Assembly (NCBI GenBank): GCA_013298775.1
Contig: JAAFIV010000015.1
Location: 1 to 64,000, forward strand
Reading direction: 5' to 3'
Length of the DNA: 64,000 nt
From: Ignavibacteria bacterium
GTDB lineage: Bacteria; Bacteroidota; Ignavibacteria; Kapaibacteriales; UBA4661
The position numbers and the translations under genes were made by a program. Below the pieces are notes generated by a model. The model had not been told where the DNA came from. It ran no database searches and saw only the letters and a list, made by a program, of their open reading frames with translations. Shown in pieces: positions 56,230 through 64,000 of this stretch (positions within the stretch are counted from its first letter, which is position 1; the number at the start of each line of letters is the position of its first letter).

Positions 56230-59200
56230 TCAACGATTATTCACCGCATTTTCCACCAAAATATTCACCGTGCGGCAGTAAAAACGCCCTTCTGGTGTGG
56301 TGTTGTCGTGCAGAAGCCCTTCGCTGCCGCGTCCTTCCACGAGAGCATCAGTGCGCTGCAAGGCAGTAGCGGCGGTGCTTGCGCGTTGGAGCGAGAGGGT
56401 TTTGTTGGTTTGTGCATTGCCTGTGCGGTCGGTGTAGCCAACCACCGTCACCCGCGAGCTAGGATTCATGCGCTGTTTCACAATTTCCAAAATGTTTTGA
56501 TGCTGCGTACCCACATCCGCTTTGTTGAAATCAAACAGTAGCAAACCAAAGGTGTTTACTTCTTTGTCGGCAGTTTTGGCAGCACGTTTTTTCGCAATGG
56601 AAATCACCTCGACGGGCAAGGATGCGCCCGCAACAACCGACGCGCCGCTTTCATCCTGCACACCCAGCGAATATTGCACAGGCAACGTGAGTTTTGGTGC
56701 GGTGTTGTTCTCGGTTGCAGTATTCCATTGTAAGCGGTCTTGGGGCTTTCCTGTACCAATAAATTCTTTCAAAAGCTGCGATTCGCGACGCGATTTCTGG
56801 CTTACAGTCATTTGCCATGCCGTGAGCGGAACTTGCGAAAGCGCGTTGGTGCGGAAGCGCACAAGAGGTGGAATCACGGCGCGAAGCGTGTCGCTCGCCA
56901 CAACAACATCGGTAATACTTGGCTCGGAAGCGAGAATTTCCACGCGACGATTTTCCGCAATGCCATCGGGAGTATTTTCACCGGACGGTTTTTCTGGTAA
57001 GCCGCGAAAGCTCGTTTTTATGCGGTCTTCAGCAATTCCCCAGACCTGTATCAAATACGATTTTATTGCTAAGGTTCGTGCTTCAGAGAGGCGTAATTCC
57101 TCACTGCTTGTAAAGCGCACCGTTGCTTGCGTTGCGTTCAGAGCCTGTATTGTGCTTGCCCCAGACTGCCCAGAAGCCTGATTACTGCTTGCATTTGAAC
57201 TATTTATTGTATTGACAGATGTCATACTTGCATTTGTTGTTCTGCCAGAAATTGGATTGCCTCCATTTGCTGCAAGAGCAGCATTGGTGCTGAAAGTAAA
57301 GGTTTTTGGTGCATACAAAAACTGCTCACTTGGGGTGAATTTTTCCTTCGTTGCTTTACAGCCAACAAGCGTAAGGGAAGCATTCGGGTTCGCTTTCATG
57401 CGGCTTCCGATAATATTCAACACATTGCGATACACTTCCAGCGTAGATTGATTGGAAAACTGTCGCTCGAACAAGGTTTTATCAGCATAGCGGCGGCTTT
57501 GTTCTTTGGATAACCGCGCATAGCGTGGCGGCAAAACGGCGGAGTTTTGCTCAAAAAATACATAGTTCAAAAGTGGGTGCATCGTGTTTGCGAGAAATTC
57601 CTCCACGCGCAGGGATTGTATCGGGTATTCAACGCTGTCTTTGCGAGCGGGATTGGGGTTCGGCTTCACGCCATACGCCTGAATATACGCCGAAAGCGTC
57701 GAGCCGCCTGTGCCGAAAAGCTGCACCGTTATTGGGCTACCCAAGCCATTGTACGCAATTTTCAACTGGCAGGATGTCCGCCCCGCGCTGGTGGGCTTGT
57801 AGCGCAAACGCAGCGACATAGCAGATTGCGGGTACAAAATATAGCTCGTATCGGTCTTGATTACTTGCGAAGTGTTACCCACAAGGCGAAAATCGCTAGT
57901 ATTCGGTCCAGCAAAAGCGAGGCTCGTAACCACGACAGGCTGCAAACTGACATTCCGTAGCACCGCCACGAGCGTATCTTTTTGCTGTTTGATTTTTACC
58001 TCCTCAAAATCAATCGTTTTGGTCAGCAACACAAGCAATGGTGCGGAACATGAGCCAATGATAGTTGCGCGAATGGTGTCGGATTGGGTGATAATCCGCA
58101 TCGTTGCTCGGCGTTCGCCCGTAGCGCGGGGTTTGAAGCGGAGTTCAAGGTTTCGTGCGCCTTTGGGAAGAATGACGCAGGGTGCGCCGCCCGCAACAAT
58201 GCTAAATTCCTCCGCGTGTTCGCCCACAAACTCAATTTTCTCAATTTTCAGCGAACTGCCGTCGTTGTTTCGCAAGAGTGCTGGAAAAAGCGAATCTTTT
58301 GCTTCGCCGCGCAAGCAACGTCCCATGTCCACATCCCGCACAGCGAGGCGCGGCGCGGTAATGCGAAAGGGTGCGGCGGATAGTGCTTCTTGAACAGCAG
58401 TGGTGTCGTTTTTCCATGTAAGCGGTGTGAGAACTGGTGTTCCGTCGGTGCGAGTGCTTGAGGTATAGTCAATTTTCCAAAATAATGCTTTACGTTCTGC
58501 ACCAACACTAGCAACGGTGCGCTTATCGCTAGAAACGCGCACATCCAGAACGGCTCCTGTGTGGCTTGTGAGGCGTTGTACGAGTGCGCCTGTTTCAACA
58601 TTCCACATCGTAAGGGTGCGGTCGTCGTTGCCAGTAATCACATGCAGCGAATCAAGGAATGATGCGGTGAGTATGGCAGTTTTTCCACCGAATTGGAAAC
58701 GTTTCCACTCGCCCGTGCGCCCATTCCATGCCCGCATGGTAGAATCAATCGAGCAGGTAACAATTGTGCCGCCATCGGGCGAAAAAAGACCAATATGTAC
58801 TAGTCCTTTGTGTCCCGACATTTTCTCCAAAAGTGTGCCTTTACGCGGGTCCCAGAGCCGTGCAACACCGTCTGCGCTCGTCGTGAGAAGGCGCATTCCG
58901 TCGGGCGAAAAAGCGAGGCTGAGAACGGCTTCTTTGTGTTCGAGTTTGTATAATTCTTCGCCAGATTTCACATCCCAAATCCGCGCAAGGCTGTCTGCAC
59001 CTGCTGTTGCGATGACGGTTGGGTCAGTGGGCGAGAACGCTGCATCAAAGACCTGTCCTGTGTGGCGCAAGGATTGGAGCGTTTCGGCACTTTCGGCAAT
59101 CCAAATTTTCGCCGTACTGTCTGCCGAAGCAGTAACCACACGGTTTCCATCAATGGAAAAGCGCACAGCGTAGATTTCCTCGATGTGGTCTAAATACACA

Positions 59201-61011
59201 TCCAAAAGGTCGCCCGATTGTGCATCCCAAATCCGCGCCGAACCGTCTTGAAAGCCGCCTACAACGTGCTTTCCATTTGGCGAAACAGCAATTTTACCAG
59301 GCAAGAGCGTGTTTTTGCGCTGCCCGTACTGATTGCTAAAATACAACTGCCGCGCCGACCCCGTCTGCACATCCCAGCCCCGAGCCACACCGCCCGCGCC
59401 GAGCGTAACGATGCGCTTTGCGTCGGGCGTAAAAGCGGCATTTAGGATGTAATCTTTCAAGTTGGAAAGTTTCGGCGTTTGAAGCTGCCGAAGGCGCATC
59501 ATTGCTTGATTTGTCTGAATATTCGGCACACGCCAATCCGCACGAAGACCGCTCACGGCGGGAATAAGGCGTTGCCACGTGCGCCCCGCATCGCTGCTGA
59601 AGTCCGCGCTGACGGCTTCAGAGGGCATGATGCCAGCCCATTGCAAGGTCGTATCTGCGCCCGCAACGTAGCTTTCGCCGCCGTTTGGTTCAATCAATGT
59701 CAGCGTGGCGGGATTCGGTGTTTTGCCCGGAAAACCGCCGCTCGCAAAGATAGTACGTCCGCCGCAGACGTTATCGGTGATGCTGAATTTCGTGAACGCA
59801 TAGCCCGAATCGCGTGGCATATAGCGCACGGCAAGAACTTTGCGCTGTCCGGGCTTGAGCTGAAAATACGTCGGAGAAATACTGAACAGCTCATTGGAAC
59901 TCGTGATGTCGGTAACGGTGAACGCGCTATTGCGAGCTTTCACGACGAGCTTCAGCTCGCGCCCGCCGCCACGCGGTTCTACTGCGCCGAAGGTGATATT
60001 TTCGCTGGAAAATTCGAGGGCAGTTACGGCTTTGGGCGGAATATCGTAGTCGAGCGTTGTGACAATGCCACGCGAAAGGAGTGCAATGCTTGTATTCATG
60101 CGGCTTACATTGCAGGCTTTTTCGCTCATCCAGGCGAGTTCGCAGGGTTTATTGCCGAGCGCGAGTTGGAGGAGGATGCGGTAAATCTGCTCGGCTTGTT
60201 GCACGGAGGTTACATTTTCAAACACCTCGCCGCCTGTGCGACGGGCGATATTGCGCAGATTGTCGGGTGCGGGCATTCCGAGTGTTACGCAGTAAATGGC
60301 GACATTGCCGAGTTTCGCCATTTGTACGATTTCGTCCTCATTGCCGCCACCTTGCCCATCGGTGAGAAAGACCACGATTTTACGGCTATATTTTGCATTG
60401 TCCGCAATGACCAAACTCCCCGCGACGGGCTTTGTTAAGCCCATGTCGTAGTCCGTGCCGCCTTGTGGCTTTAGCTCGGAAATAGCTTTGAGTAAGCGTT
60501 TTCGGTCGTGCGTGAAATCTTGGTTGAGATAATTATTGTGGTCGTAGCTCGTGATGGCGCATTCTACCTCGCCCTCCGGCATGGCGTTAATCCAAGCACG
60601 GGCGGCAGTTTGCGCCAGCGTGAGATTCGGTACTGCACCAACATTCGACCAGCCTTCGCCCATTGAGCCAGAAACATCAATCGTTAGCACAACGGAAAGC
60701 GATTTTGTGGGCAAGCCAGGCTGGCACGAGGCGGTAGTAACCACGCGCTGTGTGCCATTTTCCCGCACCATAAAATCTTGCGCCGCGAGGTCGGTAATGG
60801 GATTGCCGCTTGCATCCAGCGCGAAAAACTTTGCTCGCATAAGCGGAAATGCAGAAGCGTTTACGTCGTACACGGTGAGCGATTGCGCACGTAATGAAGC
60901 GGGGTTCACGGCAATTTCACCGACAACACACACGGCTATCAGCAATAAAGCAATAACGCTAGAACGGGCGCAAGACCTTGATAATCTCGCAAGAAATGTG
61001 CGGCGGGGCAT
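56230..61011 (-). CDS. Giant secreted VWA - WD40 propeller - ASPM/HYDIN-like - OmpA - OmpA protein (~1593 aa)
   Basis: VLTIDVSGSMGEG (MIDAS DxSxS); ~8 WD40 blades (ARIWDAQSGDLL, ARIWDVKSGEEL, ARLWDPRKGTLL...); two C-terminal OmpA-like segments (..GIAENRRVEI; DFNKADVGTQHQNILEIV..VVGYTDRTGNAQTNKTLSLQRA). Confidence 0.9.
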   Translation of the reverse strand: MPRRTFLARLSRSCARSSVIALLLIAVCVVGEIAVNPASLRAQSLTVYDVNASAFPLMRAKFFALDASGNPITDLAAQDFMVRENGTQRVVTTASCQPGLPTKSLSVVLTIDVSGSMGEGWSNVGAVPNLTLAQTAARAWINAMPEGEVECAITSYDHNNYLNQDFTHDRKRLLKAISELKPQGGTDYDMGLTKPVAGSLVIADNAKYSRKIVVFLTDGQGGGNEDEIVQMAKLGNVAIYCVTLGMPAPDNLRNIARRTGGEVFENVTSVQQAEQIYRILLQLALGNKPCELAWMSEKACNVSRMNTSIALLSRGIVTTLDYDIPPKAVTALEFSSENITFGAVEPRGGGRELKLVVKARNSAFTVTDITSSNELFSISPTYFQLKPGQRKVLAVRYMPRDSGYAFTKFSITDNVCGGRTIFASGGFPGKTPNPATLTLIEPNGGESYVAGADTTLQWAGIMPSEAVSADFSSDAGRTWQRLIPAVSGLRADWRVPNIQTNQAMMRLRQLQTPKLSNLKDYILNAAFTPDAKRIVTLGAGGVARGWDVQTGSARQLYFSNQYGQRKNTLLPGKIAVSPNGKHVVGGFQDGSARIWDAQSGDLLDVYLDHIEEIYAVRFSIDGNRVVTASADSTAKIWIAESAETLQSLRHTGQVFDAAFSPTDPTVIATAGADSLARIWDVKSGEELYKLEHKEAVLSLAFSPDGMRLLTTSADGVARLWDPRKGTLLEKMSGHKGLVHIGLFSPDGGTIVTCSIDSTMRAWNGRTGEWKRFQFGGKTAILTASFLDSLHVITGNDDRTLTMWNVETGALVQRLTSHTGAVLDVRVSSDKRTVASVGAERKALFWKIDYTSSTRTDGTPVLTPLTWKNDTTAVQEALSAAPFRITAPRLAVRDVDMGRCLRGEAKDSLFPALLRNNDGSSLKIEKIEFVGEHAEEFSIVAGGAPCVILPKGARNLELRFKPRATGERRATMRIITQSDTIRATIIGSCSAPLLVLLTKTIDFEEVKIKQQKDTLVAVLRNVSLQPVVVTSLAFAGPNTSDFRLVGNTSQVIKTDTSYILYPQSAMSLRLRYKPTSAGRTSCQLKIAYNGLGSPITVQLFGTGGSTLSAYIQAYGVKPNPNPARKDSVEYPIQSLRVEEFLANTMHPLLNYVFFEQNSAVLPPRYARLSKEQSRRYADKTLFERQFSNQSTLEVYRNVLNIIGSRMKANPNASLTLVGCKATKEKFTPSEQFLYAPKTFTFSTNAALAANGGNPISGRTTNASMTSVNTINSSNASSNQASGQSGASTIQALNATQATVRFTSSEELRLSEARTLAIKSYLIQVWGIAEDRIKTSFRGLPEKPSGENTPDGIAENRRVEILASEPSITDVVVASDTLRAVIPPLVRFRTNALSQVPLTAWQMTVSQKSRRESQLLKEFIGTGKPQDRLQWNTATENNTAPKLTLPVQYSLGVQDESGASVVAGASLPVEVISIAKKRAAKTADKEVNTFGLLLFDFNKADVGTQHQNILEIVKQRMNPSSRVTVVGYTDRTGNAQTNKTLSLQRASTAATALQRTDALVEGRGSEGLLHDNTTPEGRFYCRTVNILVENAVNNR

Positions 61012-61097
61012 GGTCAAAACTATATCTGAAAGAGGTTTCCGAAAAAATACGCGCTGCAAAGATAGGAAAATTAAATCGCTTTTTGCACGATAAAACC

Positions 61098-61850
61098 TCA
61101 CACAAGGCGCATCAAACCAACGACAACACCAATAATTTTCACACTCGCGCTCTCGGAAGAATACGGCACAGGTGGGAAACCGCGCACTCCGGCAAGAAGT
61201 TCGCCCTGCGTGGCGGAGAAGCGGCGTACAATGGTCATGTCGTGCAAAAGCGCGACGACAATTTGCCCATCTTCCGCGCTAAATTGCTGACGCGCAAGCA
61301 CGGTATCACCTTGACGAATGGCATCGCTGCTCATACCATCGTCGCTCACAAAGGCGCAGAAAAGCTGGCTTGTGGGGTCTTGCTGGAAAAACTCCGTATC
61401 AATTTTCACCTGCCCGCGTGGCGACAAAAACACCGACAAGGGCTGCGCGGCAGAGCCATCGCCAGCAATTACTACATTTTTCACCGATGGCGGCAAAGGC
61501 ACAGGAATACTTGCGTTTATGGCACTCTGCGCTGACGAAGCATGGTGATTATTCGTCGGAGAAACTTGCGCACCCGACGCAGAGATATGGCGTGGACGCG
61601 GCGTAAAATCAAGGATTTGAATGCCCCGCGACGCGCCTTTTTGCTGACGGTGAATATAGCCTTTCTTCTCCAGGGCTTGAATATACTGGTTTGCAGCGTT
61701 GGTGGACGACATTTCCATTTTGTCGCACATTTCCTTCATCGTGGGCGGATAGCCGCGTTCTTCCACAAAATTTTTGAGGAAAAGCAAGAATTCATGCTGC
61801 TTTGGAGTGAGCGGTTTTTTGTTGGGGTCGAGTTGGAGAGTGGCTTTCAT
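61098..61850 (-). CDS. lexA: LexA-family repressor (HTH + S24 peptidase)
   Basis: LTPKQHEFLLFLKNFVEERGYPPTMKEMCDKMEMSSTNAANQYIQALEKKGYIHR; DDGMSSDAIRQGDTVLARQ. Confidence 0.9.
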   Translation of the reverse strand: MKATLQLDPNKKPLTPKQHEFLLFLKNFVEERGYPPTMKEMCDKMEMSSTNAANQYIQALEKKGYIHRQQKGASRGIQILDFTPRPRHISASGAQVSPTNNHHASSAQSAINASIPVPLPPSVKNVVIAGDGSAAQPLSVFLSPRGQVKIDTEFFQQDPTSQLFCAFVSDDGMSSDAIRQGDTVLARQQFSAEDGQIVVALLHDMTIVRRFSATQGELLAGVRGFPPVPYSSESASVKIIGVVVGLMRLV

Positions 61851-61851
61851 G

Positions 61852-62013
61852 GACTGGGATTTTTTTGATTAACAGGGATGTTGTACTTGGACTGGGATTT
61901 TTGGGATTAGCTGGGATTGCTGGGATTTTTCATGGGATTTCTTTCGCGGGAAATCTTCCGCATCCAAACATCCAGAATCCCAGATAATCCCACGAATCCT
62001 AAAAATCCCAGTC
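61852..62013. repeat. Family-6 palindromic element immediately upstream of lexA start codon
   Basis: gactgggatttttttgatt..., aatcctaaaaatcccagtc. Confidence 0.85.
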
Positions 62014-62038
62014 AAAAATTCTCGTTCGAGAATCCAAG

Positions 62039-62287
62039 TCAGGCAGTGGCTAATGATTTCACCGTTTTAATTTCTCGAAATTCTTTCCGCAAAACCCGCT
62101 CCACGCCTGACTTTAGCGTAATACTTGACGCAGAGCAACTCGAACACGCGCCAGAAAGTTCAACAATGACGGTATCGCCGCTCAGACTGTGAAACTGAAT
62201 GCGTCCGCCGTCGCGCTCAATAAAAGGGCGTATCTTTTCGTCAATAACAGTAATGACGCGCTCTTCAAGGGATGATGTGCTGTTCAT
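62039..62287 (-). CDS. NifU-like C-terminal domain (NfU) Fe-S scaffold protein
   Basis: VIDEKIRPFIERDGGRIQFHSLSGDTVIVELSGACSSCSASSITLKSGVERVLR. Confidence 0.95.
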   Translation of the reverse strand: MNSTSSLEERVITVIDEKIRPFIERDGGRIQFHSLSGDTVIVELSGACSSCSASSITLKSGVERVLRKEFREIKTVKSLATA

Positions 62288-62411
62288 GCGATGGTTGAGT
62301 ATGAATGGTTATCAGAAAATATTTGATTGTATTATCATGTTTTCTCAAAATAACTGTTCAAAAAATCAGTACCAAAATATTTTTATCTTTTTATCACCAC
62401 AAGCAACCACC

Positions 62412-63971
62412 ATGAAAACACTGCGCCTTATTCTCGGCGACCAATTAAACAGCCAGCACTCGTGGTTTCAAGAGCCTCGCGCCGATATTGTGTATGCAAT
62501 GATGGAAGTGCGCCAAGAAACAGACTACGTCCAGCATCATATCCAAAAAGTGATAGGTTTTTTTGCCGCAATGCGTGTATTTGCAGGGAGTCTGGAGGCG
62601 CGAGGGCATACCGTTTTCTATCTCCGTCTCAATGACCCAGAAAATGCGCATTCTTTCCAAGAAAACCTGCACAATATCTGCAAACGCGAGGCTATCACAC
62701 GCTTTGAATACCAAGAGCCAGACGAATATCGCCTCGACCAAGATTTGAAGAGGTGTGCAGAGCATTTGAGCGCGGAATTGGGAATGTCGTGCGGCGTTTG
62801 TAATACTGAACATTTTATCACATCGCGCACCGAGCTTGCCGAACTGTTTCAGGGAAAGAAAACCTATCTGCTCGAAACGTTTTACCGCGCAATGCGGCGT
62901 AAACACTCAATTCTCATGGATGGCTCCGAGCCACACACAGGGCAGTGGAACTACGATGCCGACAACCGCAAGAAACTCCCGCGTGGGCAGCGTGTTCCCG
63001 CGCCACTTCTTTTTCAGCACGACGTGAGCGAAATCGCAGAAATGCTGCAAGAATGCGGTGTGCAGACGATTGGGCGCGTGAGTCCAACAAAATTTGAATG
63101 GTGTGTTTCCCGCGAGGAGGCATTGGAATTGCTGGAATACTTCGCAAGCGAGTGTTTATCACAGTTTGGGACGTATCAGGATGCAATGACGCTTTCATCG
63201 TGGTCGGTTTTTCACGCTCGTTTGTCGTTTGCTATGAATGTGAAAATGCTTCATCCGCTTGAAGTGGTGCGGCGTTGCGTGGAGGAATGGCAGGCGCGGC
63301 ACGAGGAAATTTCCTACGCGCAGATTGAGGGTTTTGTGCGGCAAATTATCGGCTGGCGCGAGTATATGCGCGGGGTGTATTGGGCGAAAATGCCAGACTA
63401 TGCGCACTTGAACGCGCTTCAGCACACCGCACCGCTTCCCGAATGGTATTGGACGGGTGAAACCAAGATGCAGTGCCTCCACCACGCCATTACGCAATCG
63501 CTTGACCACGCCTACGCGCACCACATCCAACGCCTCATGCTGACGGGCAATTTCGCACTGCTTTTGGGCGCACATCCCGACGCGGTTGATGCGTGGTATT
63601 TGGGGATTTACATTGATGCAATCGAATGGGTAGAAATCACGAATACGCGTGGGATGAGCCAGTTTGCGGACGGTGGGATTGTTGGCACGAAACCGTACAT
63701 TTCAAGCGCGAATTACATTGACAAAATGAGCGATTATTGCGGAACCTGTGCTTACGATAAATCGCTCCGACACGGCATCAATGCTGAGGGTAAGAAGGCT
63801 TGTCCCTTCAATAGTTTGTACTGGGATTTTTACGCCCGCCACGAAGAACGTTTTGCAAAAAATCCTCGCGTGGCAGTAATGTACAAAACCCTGAACAATA
63901 TGGACGAACACGAGCGCAAGCGTGTTCTGGAGCAAGCTGCAGCCTACAAGCGCGACGTAGAGAACTTGTAG
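62412..63971 (+). CDS. Cryptochrome/photolyase family protein, FeS-BCP/(6-4) type
   Basis: LRLILGDQLNSQHSWF; GQWNYDADNRKKLP; VRQIIGWREYMRG; SANYIDKMSDYCGTCAYD...KACPFNSLYWDF. Confidence 0.95.
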   Translation: MKTLRLILGDQLNSQHSWFQEPRADIVYAMMEVRQETDYVQHHIQKVIGFFAAMRVFAGSLEARGHTVFYLRLNDPENAHSFQENLHNICKREAITRFEYQEPDEYRLDQDLKRCAEHLSAELGMSCGVCNTEHFITSRTELAELFQGKKTYLLETFYRAMRRKHSILMDGSEPHTGQWNYDADNRKKLPRGQRVPAPLLFQHDVSEIAEMLQECGVQTIGRVSPTKFEWCVSREEALELLEYFASECLSQFGTYQDAMTLSSWSVFHARLSFAMNVKMLHPLEVVRRCVEEWQARHEEISYAQIEGFVRQIIGWREYMRGVYWAKMPDYAHLNALQHTAPLPEWYWTGETKMQCLHHAITQSLDHAYAHHIQRLMLTGNFALLLGAHPDAVDAWYLGIYIDAIEWVEITNTRGMSQFADGGIVGTKPYISSANYIDKMSDYCGTCAYDKSLRHGINAEGKKACPFNSLYWDFYARHEERFAKNPRVAVMYKTLNNMDEHERKRVLEQAAAYKRDVENL

Positions 63972-64000
63972 AAAAGGAGGAAATATGAGGGATGAAATCT

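Noticed and set aside
59479-60438. 319-aa plus-strand ORF
   Set aside because: Antisense shadow of the VWA-WD40-OmpA gene; no recognisable motif.
1-64000. tRNA/rRNA/tmRNA genes
   Set aside because: None recognised by eye; a tRNAscan/Infernal run would be needed to exclude them firmly.

Overview
64-kb chromosomal window that looks like an FCB-group bacterium (Bacteroidota/Chlorobiota, perhaps Kapabacteria/Ignavibacteria-like). This placement is inferred from type IX secretion (T9SS) sorting domains, a PorV/PorQ-type protein and Bacteroidota-like TTG/TAnnTTTG promoters. Most coding content is housekeeping: mraZ-rsmH, proC, rpmE, rpsR, rpsP-ffh, argB, lexA, a Bcp-type peroxiredoxin, a PolX-like protein, an ArsA ATPase, carotenoid desaturase, photolyase and an NfU-like protein. 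There are also secreted or outer-membrane proteins and TPR-histidine kinases. No rRNA, tRNA, transposase or Cas gene was recognised. The most unusual signal is non-coding. Intergenic regions are packed with at least eight distinct families of long, imperfect palindromic elements. Several have terminal inverted repeats and direct-repeat flanks that look like target-site duplications (28233-28399 with 8 bp, 11334-11501 with 11 bp). Some are nested inside one another (33423-33808, 39147-39309), and some show arm changes that preserve pairing. This resembles a multi-family MITE/REP-like population mobilised in trans. Protein-level oddities include a LexA with Lys->Arg at the inferred catalytic lysine, a PolX-like protein with degenerate nucleotidyltransferase motifs but an intact PHP domain, a 12-bp minisatellite inside a methyltransferase gene, and a ~1,600-aa VWA-WD40-OmpA-OmpA protein.
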